40,928 bases of DNA from positions 1 to 40,928 of IMG/VR virus record IMGVR_UViG_3300025313_000054; one strand, given 5' to 3'. The position numbers were made by a program, and so were the translations under genes. This document shows positions 13,258-19,834 of the stretch, in pieces (position 1 is the stretch's first letter; the number at the start of each line of letters is the position of its first letter). The stretch comes from a virus. The notes under the pieces were generated by a model. The model was not told where the DNA came from. It ran no database searches and was given only the letters and a program-made list of their open reading frames with translations.

Positions 13258-13357
13258 ACCATGCCTCCTCCTGCTGCCCTCACGTGCGTGAGGACAACTG
13301 TTACCAGATGATCCGTCAGCCTACCTCTCCACATGTGCGGAGAAGCTTGAGAGTGCT

Positions 13358-13389
13358 GTGCCGCGTCCAGGTAGGCGTGGACGCGGCAC
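13358..13389. other. 12-bp GC-rich hairpin in an untranslated leader
   Basis: GTGCCGCGTCCA (13358-13369) pairs with TGGACGCGGCAC (13378-13389). The 13258-13455 gap also holds two smaller hairpins, CCTCAC/GTGAGG and TCTCC/GGAGA. No convincing gene is present in this gap. The hairpins could stabilise the mRNA of the 82-aa gene. Confidence 0.5.
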
Positions 13390-13455
13390 AGGAAGAGGAC
13401 GAGATAGGAGATCGTCCTGATCTTCCACGACCGGCACTCGCGGCCGAGTCTGCCT

Positions 13456-13617
13456 CTATCCGAACTTCAGGTGCCAGCGAACCAGCTTCGCGGTCGCTGT
13501 TTTCAGTGTAATCGAACAGGCTTTGAGTCCACACTCGCACGTCAGAACAACTTTTCGCGGAGCTGAGGAGGTGTACTCAACTCTGTGCGGTTCACCGTCC
13601 ACCACAACCTCGATCAT
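13456..13617 (-). CDS. 53-aa zinc-ribbon-like protein
   Basis: An ATG at 13617 with GGAGAGGGC in front opens a 53-codon frame. The product starts MIEVVVDGEPHRVEYTSSAP and has a C-E-C-G-L-K-A-C cluster that could bind zinc with a nearby histidine. It follows one of the GATGGGAG start-associated sites. Family unknown; small Zn proteins of this kind are common in actinophage accessory operons. Confidence 0.6.
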   Translation of the reverse strand: MIEVVVDGEPHRVEYTSSAPRKVVLTCECGLKACSITLKTATAKLVRWHLKFG

Positions 13618-13629
13618 GCCCTCTCCCAT

Positions 13630-13929
13630 CTAGCCGAGCAGGTCAGCGATCACCGCGTTGAAGCAGTCGCTTGAGCAATGATCGGCCGCGGCTCCCGTGC
13701 TGTCAAGCCGGTAGGGTGTGCCACAATTGCCGCACTTGTTCCAGGCTATCCCATGCTTGACCTGCGAGTGTATCAAATCGTAGGCAACGTGCAACACGTA
13801 GTCATCAGGACGATCAGCCCCCTGAACGATCCGAGCCTCCTCCAGGATCTTGCTCCACTCCGAGCTGGCCTTGCTGATGTTGCTGGAGCCCGTTTCGGAA
13901 TGCTCCTGATCATACAAATCGATCATCAT
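13630..13929 (-). CDS. zinc-binding hypothetical protein (99 aa)
   Basis: The C-terminal half has KCGNCGTPYRLDSTG followed by HCSSDC, a four-cysteine treble-clef or ribbon. The N-terminal half is helical and acidic. GGGAGAGC precedes a double ATG (13929 and 13926). A DNA- or RNA-binding role is possible. It is preceded by a GATGGGAG start-associated site and followed 12 bases later by the 53-aa Zn protein. Confidence 0.65.
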   Translation of the reverse strand: MMIDLYDQEHSETGSSNISKASSEWSKILEEARIVQGADRPDDYVLHVAYDLIHSQVKHGIAWNKCGNCGTPYRLDSTGAAADHCSSDCFNAVIADLLG

Positions 13930-14041
13930 GCTCTCCCATCGTCAAGTGACGCTCTCGCCCCTGGATTCGTTGCGATCCTCGCTCGATGTACTGGTCGGGC
14001 GCAGCGAGTTCGGCGAACTTGTTGCGCAGCCCGGGATTCAA
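13910..14041 (-). CDS. possible 43-aa protein with TTG start
   Basis: A TTG at 14041 opens a frame reading MNPGLRNKFAELAAPDQYIE and then a basic stretch, ending 20 bases inside the next gene. The open frame extends further upstream without a better start. Composition is protein-like, but there is no proper ribosome spacing. An inverted repeat GCGCAGCCCG/CGGGCTGCGC (14024-14033 with 14068-14077) lies at its start and could instead mean that this gap is regulatory. Confidence 0.3.
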   Translation of the reverse strand: MNPGLRNKFAELAAPDQYIERGSQRIQGRERHLTMGEHDDRFV

Positions 14042-14097
14042 CTCCCTGCCGGTCGCACGGTTTCGCGCGGGCTGCGCGATACCTCTAACTGTACGGG

Positions 14098-14280
14098 TTA
14101 GGGGTGCGACAAGTTTCGATCATCCTTCTCCTGCGCGGCCTCCCGATGCGAACTGTGCTCAGTGAACTCGTAATCAGTGGCGCTGCCGTTACGGAAGCTT
14201 AACCAGTCAGAGTATTCAGCCACCCGAAACATGTTACTTGGGTTGGACAAACTCCTGGGCGGTATAATAATTGCGCTCAC
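14098..14280 (-). CDS. possible small hypothetical protein (up to 60 aa)
   Basis: The frame can start at GTG 14280 or at ATG 14232; the latter gives MFRVAEYSDWLSFRNGSA and a polar tail. No strong ribosome site precedes either. The longer version would run over the -10 box of the divergent holin promoter, so the shorter one is preferred. Weakly supported. Confidence 0.35.
   Translation of the reverse strand: MSAIIIPPRSLSNPSNMFRVAEYSDWLSFRNGSATDYEFTEHSSHREAAQEKDDRNLSHP
14263..14268 (+). promoter_or_regulatory. TATAAT box upstream of the holin gene
   Basis: TATAAT lies 53 bases before the ATG at 14321. TTGGGT is found 19 bp further upstream, a poor -35. This is the only rightward transcription unit in the 5-26 kb region, so a separate promoter is expected. 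Confidence 0.5.
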
Positions 14281-14320
14281 AAGATTTCCATCCCATCATT
14301 CTCGGCTAAAGAAGGTCATC

Positions 14321-14509
14321 ATGGACAAGTATGCTAAAGCGATTGTTGGCGCGTTGGTGAGCGGACTCTCCGCCCTTGGGGCCGCACTCGTTGACGGTCA
14401 GATCACCTCACAGGAATGGATCGTAGTGGCGTCTGCGGTTGTTGTTGCACTCGGCCTAGTGTGGGGTGTTCCGAACGCGCCCATGGTTGACGATCCGGAT
14501 TCACGCTGA
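14321..14509 (+). CDS. holin-like two-span membrane protein (62 aa)
   Basis: The product has two hydrophobic helices (AIVGALVSGLSALGAALV and WIVVASAVVVALGLVWGV) joined by DGQITSQE, and a short charged C-terminus. The length and the 'DGxxTxxEW' turn match small phage holins of the r1t type. Holins open the inner membrane at the end of infection so that endolysin can reach the wall. No endolysin is seen next to it. GAAGGT precedes the ATG. It is transcribed against its neighbours. Confidence 0.7.
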   Translation: MDKYAKAIVGALVSGLSALGAALVDGQITSQEWIVVASAVVVALGLVWGVPNAPMVDDPDSR

Positions 14510-14514
14510 CCTTG

Positions 14515-14589
14515 TCGGGACGACAGGATTTGAACCTGCGACAACTGGCTCCCAAAGCCAGGGCTCTGACCAAACTGAGCTACATCCCG
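14515..14589 (-). tRNA. tRNA-Pro (TGG)
   Basis: Acceptor CGGGATG/CGTCCCG, D-stem GCTC/GAGC, anticodon stem CTGGC/GCCAG with loop TTTGGGA, T-stem GCAGG/CCTGT, discriminator A. CCA is not encoded. It abuts a 17-bp hairpin on its 5' side and has a good promoter upstream. Confidence 0.92.
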
Positions 14590-14627
14590 AACATCCTGGC
14601 CTGCTGATGCCAGCAGGCCAGGATGTT
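14590..14627 (-). terminator. perfect 17-bp hairpin touching the tRNA-Pro 5' end
   Basis: AACATCCTGGCCTGCTG pairs with its complement around an ATGC loop and the stem ends directly at the tRNA. No U-run follows, so it may serve RNA processing more than termination. Hairpins in the same position are seen at tRNA-Gln. Confidence 0.6.
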
Positions 14628-14700
14628 AACGCTTACCGGTCTCGTCGCCAGTCGACGCCTTCCCGCCTGCGCCGAGCACCGCGGTTACTGCCTCCCTCAT
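14626..14700 (-). CDS. possible 24-aa peptide
   Basis: ATG at 14700 reads MREAVTAVLGAGGKASTGDE and stops at the hairpin. The sequence is low in complexity but looks like peptides I have seen in actinophage annotations. It has no clear ribosome site and starts about 18 bases after the predicted transcription start. Confidence 0.4.
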   Translation of the reverse strand: MREAVTAVLGAGGKASTGDETGKR

Positions 14701-14724
14701 TGGCTTCGACCGGCCAACACCCTG

Positions 14725-14753
14725 ACTATACGATCTTACCCGGATATCCGCAA
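14725..14753 (-). promoter_or_regulatory. sigma70-like promoter for tRNA-Pro
   Basis: Read leftward, TTGCGG (14748-14753) and TATAGT (14725-14730) are 17 bp apart. The transcript would cover the small peptide, the hairpin and tRNA-Pro. The -35 box resembles that of the Y-RNA promoter (TTGCGT). Confidence 0.7.
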
Positions 14754-14765
14754 TGCCAGTGTTAG

Positions 14766-14936
14766 CTAGGCGCCAGGACGGCGCGGAGGCTTGCCGGAGA
14801 ACTTTGGCGGTTTTCGCGGCCCTGGGCGAGGACTGCCGCCCCTGTTCGGCCCCTCAGTCGAGGGTCCTCGTGGCTTCTTGTCACCGTCTCCTGCGGGCAT
14901 GCCATCTGGGCGACCGGTATTAGGCTTATCGCTCAT
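14766..14936 (-). CDS. small Pro/Gly-rich basic protein (56 aa)
   Basis: ATG at 14936 is preceded by GGAG. The product is disordered: Lys, Arg, Pro and Gly make up most of it (PRPGPRKPPKFSGKPPRRPG). It belongs to a set of four short proline-rich proteins in this window (also 19228-19335, 19658-19750, 33884-34075). Basic, proline-rich peptides may bind nucleic acid or membranes; no function is known. Confidence 0.6.
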   Translation of the reverse strand: MSDKPNTGRPDGMPAGDGDKKPRGPSTEGPNRGGSPRPGPRKPPKFSGKPPRRPGA

Positions 14937-14999
14937 GGAATTCTCCAATCAATTCGCAGTGCTTGATTATGGTACTGGGGCCGTTGGTAGTGGCATGCG

Positions 15000-15473
15000 T
15001 CAGGTCGCGTCCTCGATTTCACAGGCTTCGGGTCGATCCCCCTCAGTTATGGGAGCTGTCAGCGACCAGCACGGATTTTCAACAGCCATCACTTCGGGAC
15101 ATGGCCAAAGATGACCGCAGCCATTGAGTATCCCAGCGTCAATCCTCCAGCCGCAGTAAGTTACGCCATCATCGTTGTATGGTTCATGTAGCTTCGTGGG
15201 TTCTGGCGGCGCGGGCACTAGCCATGTGAGGTCGTAAGCTTCCGCTAAGTCCCGCATGTCGAAACAGGGGTATTGCTCAAGCCAGCCATCCCCGCCTACC
15301 CAGAGATAGCGACAGGCAGGCATTTCCGGATCAATGTTTGTATGTACCGGGATCGGCGCGTGACGTTCAAGTGTCTTCAGATCCCGTTCGCAATGTCGGA
15401 TTATTACACTGGGGCCATTAGCGGCGATATGCGCCAGTTCTGCATAGCTAGTCCATGCCTTGGGTGCTCCCAT
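15000..15473 (-). CDS. hypothetical protein (157 aa)
   Basis: The product has an N-terminal helical part (TSYAELAHIAANGPSVIIRH), a CRYLWVGGDGWLEQYP segment, a Pro-rich linker and a C-terminal CGWRIDAG...GHLWPCPE region with several cysteines. I have not placed it in a family. The start overlaps the end of the upstream gene by 26 bases. It is the last gene of a long leftward block. Confidence 0.6.
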   Translation of the reverse strand: MGAPKAWTSYAELAHIAANGPSVIIRHCERDLKTLERHAPIPVHTNIDPEMPACRYLWVGGDGWLEQYPCFDMRDLAEAYDLTWLVPAPPEPTKLHEPYNDDGVTYCGWRIDAGILNGCGHLWPCPEVMAVENPCWSLTAPITEGDRPEACEIEDAT

Positions 15474-15612
15474 TTACATACACTCTGGACCATAGTCTGC
15501 GCTCACATTCCTGAGCTAATTCCAGGCGCGCGATGACCGCTGACTTCAGTTTGTCATGAAATTCGGTCGCGGTAGTCGTAGTAAAGTCTGACGAGTTCGG
15601 CGACGTATTCAT
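15448..15612 (-). CDS. small helical hypothetical protein (54 aa)
   Basis: ATG at 15612 with AAGGA nine bases upstream gives a Ser/Thr-rich start and a helical, charged body (FHDKLKSAVIARLELAQECE). It overlaps the end of the preceding gene by 59 bases and the start of the following one by 26 bases. Both overlaps are long but common in dense phage operons. Family unknown. Confidence 0.5.
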   Translation of the reverse strand: MNTSPNSSDFTTTTATEFHDKLKSAVIARLELAQECERRLWSRVYVNGSTQGMD

Positions 15613-15973
15613 CGAGTGAAGTCCTTCCATCGTCTTTGACCCCAAGCGCGGCAAGAAGCTGACTCCGCAGACGCTTGTTGCTGTCGTTGGCTAGAGAGCG
15701 ATGCGCATCGACACTCCGTAGCAGCGCGTCACGTTCGGCGGTCAAGTTGCCAACAAGGATTAGGAGCCTTTCGCGTTCATCCTCATGCCATCTGATCGCC
15801 TGATGTTCTTTGGAAAGCTCGGAGGGAGTCACGCCGCCTCGCATTTCCGCCTCCGTCTCGTAGGCGTCAAGCACCTGGAGCGCTGCCTGCAACCGGAACT
15901 TTTCGGGATAGTTTTCATTTTGCGTTATTCCATGCAATGCGGCAGCGAGCTGACTGCCCGAAAGTTTAGTCAC
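15554..15973 (-). CDS. coiled-coil hypothetical protein (139 aa)
   Basis: GTG at 15973 overlaps the end of the upstream gene, with GGAG upstream. The N-terminal part (LSGSQLAAALHGITQNENYP) is followed by a long charged helix (KEHQAIRWHEDERERLLILV) and a C-terminal helical bundle (LAALGVKDDGRTSLDEYV). A dimeric coiled coil is likely. Function unknown. Confidence 0.6.
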   Translation of the reverse strand: MTKLSGSQLAAALHGITQNENYPEKFRLQAALQVLDAYETEAEMRGGVTPSELSKEHQAIRWHEDERERLLILVGNLTAERDALLRSVDAHRSLANDSNKRLRSQLLAALGVKDDGRTSLDEYVAELVRLYYDYRDRIS

Positions 15974-16490
15974 GGCTGTAGAACTCCACAGAAATACCGG
16001 TCCGCTTGACTGTGATTTCAGCGTGATCGCCGAAGGCTTCCAGGAGTACGTTCTCGAATTCGCCGCCTTCTATGGCCTTCGATAGCAGCAGACAGCGATC
16101 GAAGCGATCCTCGTCTGGCCCTTCATAGGGCTTGTATGTCTTGGTCGCATAGTCGTACTCACGGGACCCTAGGGTCGGATGCTCATTGGATTCAAGGCCA
16201 TAGGAATTGGAATTGTAGTCACCGTAGTCGTCGTCACCATCATCGTCGTCAGCGTCGTCAGCGATATCGTTTACCGTTTTGATCCAAAACCCGTATGCAC
16301 TGAAGATACATGGATCGCCATCGTTGAAGTAGGGCGTGTACTGATGCCACCCGAACGAGTGAATGGTGTCATCATCGACCACTGTGCGAATAATCGGCTC
16401 CAGCTCGGACAGCGGGCGTTGAGGTATGCGCACATCCCCCCTGGAGATGTCACCTTCGACCGGGATTCCTAAAAAGTTGGTATGAGTCAT
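15966..16490 (-). CDS. conserved phage hypothetical protein with Asp-rich loop (174 aa)
   Basis: ATG at 16490 is preceded by GGAAAGAAATC. The blocks FGWHQYTPYFNDGDPCIFSA and EGGEFENVLLEAFGDHAEIT recur in unknown proteins of actinophages and jumbo phages. A stretch of about 18 residues is almost purely Asp/Tyr/Asn/Ser. This acidic loop may be a calcium site or DNA mimic; that is speculation. It follows the deoxyribosyltransferase-like gene with overlap in the untranslated part only. Confidence 0.65.
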   Translation of the reverse strand: MTHTNFLGIPVEGDISRGDVRIPQRPLSELEPIIRTVVDDDTIHSFGWHQYTPYFNDGDPCIFSAYGFWIKTVNDIADDADDDDGDDDYGDYNSNSYGLESNEHPTLGSREYDYATKTYKPYEGPDEDRFDRCLLLSKAIEGGEFENVLLEAFGDHAEITVKRTGISVEFYSRD

Positions 16491-16528
16491 GATTTCTTTC
16501 CGTTTCTCGAACAGGGCGTAATCTTGGC

Positions 16529-17071
16529 CTAGATATCGTCGCGCCAATGGGCGAGAACAGTCCAAATCTGGTAGATGGGGCAAGTAAACTTGCGGACCGC
16601 GATGCCAGCCTGACTGAGCACTACCAGGCAGTCTTGTGGGTTTCCGGGAATCCTGAATGCGTCTATAGTCCAGTCACCATAGGTGTCGCCTGCTATGGGG
16701 GCTGCGTCAGGTTCGAGATAGCGAACCGTCTTGCCAGCCGCGACTGCATAGAGGATCTCGGATCGGGTGGACGCGCCCATGTAGCCGTCGACATTGAGGA
16801 CGAGTATCTCGTCCGCATCGTCGATCTTTCGTTTATGAAGCTCGTCGAGCTTCGCCTTGATGTCGGCCAGTTCGTCGGGTGTCTTGTCTGCGAACTCGCT
16901 GGCGCGGGCGCGCATGTCGACACCGATAGTCAAGACGATATGTCCTGCAAGGGTTTCACGAAAGTTGGCTTCATCGAATGCCTTGACGAAGCGCGTGGAG
17001 CCGCAAAGAACGACTTTGACTGGCTTGGATGGTGGGGCGTCTCCTGTCGGAGTGTCCGTTGACTGGCTCAC
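16529..17071 (-). CDS. nucleoside 2-deoxyribosyltransferase-like protein (DUF4406)
   Basis: The pattern VVLCGSTRFVKAFDEANFRE near residue 20, HKRKIDDADEILVLNVDGYM and GASTRSEILYAVAAGKTVRY matches the nucleoside deoxyribosyltransferase/DUF4406 fold. In this fold the Asp and Glu around the DADEI and STRSEI loops bind the sugar. It could salvage or modify nucleotides. The C-terminal 60 residues are less typical. GTG start at 17071 overlaps the previous stop (GTGA). Activity is inferred from family only. Confidence 0.75.
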   Translation of the reverse strand: MSQSTDTPTGDAPPSKPVKVVLCGSTRFVKAFDEANFRETLAGHIVLTIGVDMRARASEFADKTPDELADIKAKLDELHKRKIDDADEILVLNVDGYMGASTRSEILYAVAAGKTVRYLEPDAAPIAGDTYGDWTIDAFRIPGNPQDCLVVLSQAGIAVRKFTCPIYQIWTVLAHWRDDI

Positions 17072-17439
17072 GATTTTTCCCGTCCTCCAAGTAGATGTGA
17101 TAGTGGGAGTTCTTTGCGCTGCTTACCGGACATCCAGGTTTCGATCACCATGCCGTCGATGTAATCTTTGGCTGACGGCAACCAGCCGAGGTCTTCGAGC
17201 ACATGCCTCTCAGCGATCAGGCGAACCGGCACCAGTGTTCCACGCTCACCTACAGCTCGGGTACGTCCAAAAATCTCCTGGCACAGCCAAACGCCCGCGG
17301 TGTGATGGTACATGGAGCGGTGCCTGACGTCGCCGATGATCTTTTTCGAAGAGTCAATGAACTCTTCGATGTCAATGTATTCTTCGGGCTCTCCGCCCCA
17401 CTTCTTCGCAGCGGACTGCGCATGAAACCAACTGTTGAT
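17068..17439 (-). CDS. DUF6915-like protein, apparent ATC start codon
   Basis: The full frame from 17439 begins with ATC: NSWFHAQSAAKKWGGEPEEY follows, which is the usual N-terminus of DUF6915-type actinophage proteins (HAQSxxKxWGG, then DSSKxxxxDxRHR). GGAGG lies six bases before this ATC. The first in-frame ATG (17313) would cut off 42 conserved residues. The C-terminal ERHVLEDLGWLPSAKDY is also typical. I therefore propose AUC initiation, or an ATG-to-ATC mutation or sequencing error. Function of the family is unknown. Confidence 0.7.
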   Translation of the reverse strand: MNSWFHAQSAAKKWGGEPEEYIDIEEFIDSSKKIIGDVRHRSMYHHTAGVWLCQEIFGRTRAVGERGTLVPVRLIAERHVLEDLGWLPSAKDYIDGMVIETWMSGKQRKELPLSHLLGGREKS

Positions 17440-17440
17440 G

Positions 17441-17728
17441 TCAGACCTCCCTGAGTTTCTTTTGCGCGATTACGCGCAAAAGTTGATCAGCCATCGACTG
17501 AGCTAACTCGATGGAGGCTCCGCACTGAGCAACGATCTCACCATCAGGGGTAAGTATCATGATGAGCAACGCTCCATCGCCATGCAGGCCAAACAGCACC
17601 TGATGGTAGTAACCTTTCCGGGAGCGGAAACGGCACATAAAAGCTCGAACGAGTCTGGAACGCCAGGTTGTGCGAGGTTCCACAACTCCTCGCGGCAAAA
17701 CTATCCAGTTCGCCCTCTGCTCAGTCAT
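17441..17728 (-). CDS. hypothetical protein (95 aa)
   Basis: ATG at 17728 with AAGGAG upstream. The middle is basic and aromatic (FMCRFRSRKGYYHQVLFG) and the second half is a beta strand pair and a helix (SIELAQSMADQLLRVIAQ). It overlaps the end of the methyltransferase gene by eight bases and its stop lies one base before the ATC start of the next gene. Not recognised. Confidence 0.6.
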   Translation of the reverse strand: MTEQRANWIVLPRGVVEPRTTWRSRLVRAFMCRFRSRKGYYHQVLFGLHGDGALLIMILTPDGEIVAQCGASIELAQSMADQLLRVIAQKKLREV

Positions 17729-18671
17729 TGGACTCCTTTTTCGGTTCGTCAACCATTGCGGCAACCCGGATCGGGCGCCTCGCTCGCTCAATCTGTCTAA
17801 GATCGGTGGTGCGCCATCGAGCTAGCCGACAATAATCGGCGGACATGTCGACAGAAATGCCATGTCGACCGAGCGCTGACGCGACCAGTGCGGTTGTTCC
17901 GGTCCCTCCAAATGGATCAACGATGATTCCACCAGGCCGCGACCAGCCAGAGATGATGCGTCGTGGCCACTCCATCGGAAACGTGGCGGAGTGACTGACG
18001 CCTAGTCCCTTTGGTACGACAAGCGGTTGAGTTGCGATCGTCCATACCGATCCGGGCAGTTTGCCAAGGTCGTTTTGTTTCGCGCTGTAACTATTTGATT
18101 CAGCGTAGGGTTCTCGGATCTCGTTGACCGCAGCAAAATAGCGTGGCTGCTTGACAAAATGAAACCACTGTTCATGATTGCGGCGAACTCGATCAGTTAC
18201 AGACTCAGGCATTCCGTTGGTCTTATTCCAGATAACTTCAGCTCGCAGAATCAAGCCCAACTGGTCAATACAAGCCAGTGCATACCGCCAGGGTAAGCCG
18301 AGTAAAGATTTTGACTTGATACCCTTTACGTCGAGTCCATTTCCGCCATTAACACGTTGCCGATGGTTATTTGTCTGAAGGTTGCCGTCCCCTCGGTTCC
18401 CATTATAGGCGTTGTATTTATCGCCAAGGTTTATCCACATCGACCCGGCGGGCTTAAGTACACGCATCCATTCGCGCGTACAGTCGGTCAGCGTAGCGAT
18501 ATATTCAGTTAGCGTGGATTCGCAGCCAACCTGGCCTGAATAGCACTTCCCGTCATCAGTATAGGAACGCAGGGCAAAATAAGGCGGGCTGGTAACAATC
18601 AAATCTACTGACGCATCAGTCAAGGCCAGTTTTCGTGCGTCGCCCTGAATCAGAGTGATAGTCATCCTCAC
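17721..18671 (-). CDS. site-specific DNA methyltransferase (N4/N6 type)
   Basis: The catalytic motif TSPPY (residues 27-31) and the AdoMet-binding FGGTGTTALVASALGRHGIS near residue 260 place it in the N6_N4_Mtase family with the beta order (catalytic motif first). The S-P-P-Y form is typical of N4-cytosine enzymes, but adenine methylation cannot be excluded. No restriction enzyme is next to it, so protection of phage DNA against host restriction is the likely purpose. The start is GTG 18671, overlapping the upstream stop; ATG 18665 is an alternative. Confidence 0.9.
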   Translation of the reverse strand: MRMTITLIQGDARKLALTDASVDLIVTSPPYFALRSYTDDGKCYSGQVGCESTLTEYIATLTDCTREWMRVLKPAGSMWINLGDKYNAYNGNRGDGNLQTNNHRQRVNGGNGLDVKGIKSKSLLGLPWRYALACIDQLGLILRAEVIWNKTNGMPESVTDRVRRNHEQWFHFVKQPRYFAAVNEIREPYAESNSYSAKQNDLGKLPGSVWTIATQPLVVPKGLGVSHSATFPMEWPRRIISGWSRPGGIIVDPFGGTGTTALVASALGRHGISVDMSADYCRLARWRTTDLRQIERARRPIRVAAMVDEPKKESND

Positions 18672-19222
18672 TACGCTCCCATCTCGGACAGAAATACCTC
18701 GATCTGCGCAAGGTGCCGCATGGTGAGTCCGGTCTCACCTAAAGGCGCAACAGGGAGAACGGGACCTGCAGCCATCAGGCTGGTTAGCTGCATGTAACTC
18801 AAACCACAAATCTCGTCGTCCGTCCAGATGAGTGGACGCTTTTCGATCTCGATCACTTGCCAAGCCGCAGGCAGCTTCCACCATATGTCATAAGATAGGT
18901 ATGATGCCCTATCCGTGAATTCAGGTGCATCCTGAACCTCGAAGTGCGGCAATCCGAGCGCGTCGGCGACATTCTGCGCACTGTGCTGCCACGTTGTGTG
19001 CCAACGGATTTCCGCGCGCCCGGTCTCATGAACTAGTTTTACGAACTCGATGACTGGCCGCGCGGAAAGAATCCGGAACTGTATGGCATCCGCGGCTACT
19101 GTGTCGATCCAGTTTGAAGCCGCCCACACCTGCGTTGGGGGCTTCCCCTTCCAGCCTACGGTAGCGTTTATCACGCCATCGATGTCGAGCAGCCATACTG
19201 GTTTTTCGGACACTCCAGCCAT
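18671..19222 (-). CDS. HAD-family protein of the RNA-repair-associated type
   Basis: The start PVWLLDIDGVINATVG is HAD motif I with its nucleophilic aspartate, and WHTTWQHSAQNVADALGLP is typical of the HAD domain found in 'Swiss army knife' RNA-repair proteins. A late LIWTDDEI supplies the acidic motif. A phosphatase acting on a nucleotide or RNA end is likely. ATG at 19222 is preferred for its AGGTGATC; GTG at 19231 is possible. Confidence 0.75.
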   Translation of the reverse strand: MAGVSEKPVWLLDIDGVINATVGWKGKPPTQVWAASNWIDTVAADAIQFRILSARPVIEFVKLVHETGRAEIRWHTTWQHSAQNVADALGLPHFEVQDAPEFTDRASYLSYDIWWKLPAAWQVIEIEKRPLIWTDDEICGLSYMQLTSLMAAGPVLPVAPLGETGLTMRHLAQIEVFLSEMGA

Positions 19223-19227
19223 TTTGA

Positions 19228-19335
19228 TCACCTATTCGGACGAGGTGGAGGGGTGGGCGGGCAGGCAGGTCGCGTTGACCACGGCTTTGGGGGCTTTGGG
19301 CTAACTGGCTCCGGCTTCGGCCTTGGCTTGGCCAT
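19228..19335 (-). CDS. 35-aa proline-rich peptide
   Basis: ATG at 19335 opens MAKPRPKPEPVSPKPPKP and a similar continuation, ending at TGA over the next start. About 40 percent of the residues are proline and most others are Lys or Arg. The ribosome site is weak (GGTAG). It belongs to the window's proline-rich peptide set. Confidence 0.5.
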   Translation of the reverse strand: MAKPRPKPEPVSPKPPKPWSTRPACPPTPPPRPNR

Positions 19336-19357
19336 TTCTACCGGTTTCCGCACGCCT

Positions 19358-19627
19358 TCACCGCTCCAGCCATGCCAACACACAGATCAGCACCATGACC
19401 AACACTACGGGCGAAAAAATGAACATGATGGCGCCCCCGAACCATGGCAACCCTCCTTGGGGGCAGTTATGAACCGTCAGCATTTCGGTTAGTTCTTCTT
19501 CGTCGAGACCACGTGCCTCGAAGCCACAGCCACATTTGACATAACTCATCGCGGACACTTCAGCACCGTCGCTCGGTGGTTCCCCGCCAAGCGTGTCAGC
19601 CCAACGCTTACGCTGCTCATCATTCAT
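19358..19627 (-). CDS. Zn-binding, single-span membrane protein (89 aa)
   Basis: ATG at 19627 has AGGAGA upstream. The soluble half holds YVKCGCGFEARGLDEEEL...HNC, a possible metal site. The C-terminal half is one long hydrophobic helix (GAIMFIFSPVVLVMVLICVL) ending in a basic residue. It is probably an inner-membrane protein with the Zn part in the cytoplasm. Family unknown. Confidence 0.65.
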   Translation of the reverse strand: MNDEQRKRWADTLGGEPPSDGAEVSAMSYVKCGCGFEARGLDEEELTEMLTVHNCPQGGLPWFGGAIMFIFSPVVLVMVLICVLAWLER

Positions 19628-19657
19628 TGTCAACTTCTCCTACCGACGACGCCGTAA

Positions 19658-19750
19658 CTATTTGGGATCTGGTCTCGGCCTAGGTTGTGGTGGAGGTTTC
19701 GGTTGTGATGGCGAACTCGGGTTCACTGGATGCGGAGTTGGTCTTGGCAT
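19658..19750 (-). CDS. 30-aa proline-rich peptide
   Basis: ATG at 19750 with AGGAG nine bases upstream. The peptide reads MPRPTPHPVNPSSPSQPKPP and ends in a PRPRPDPK-like tail. The good ribosome site supports translation in spite of the small size. Similar to the peptide at 19228-19335. Confidence 0.55.
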   Translation of the reverse strand: MPRPTPHPVNPSSPSQPKPPPQPRPRPDPK

Positions 19751-19834
19751 GCTTGTCGACTCCTGAATTGAGAGTTTGAAAATATCGTGCCGCCGCGTTG
19801 AGTGAAAACCGCGGCGGCACGCAATGTGGGCAGG

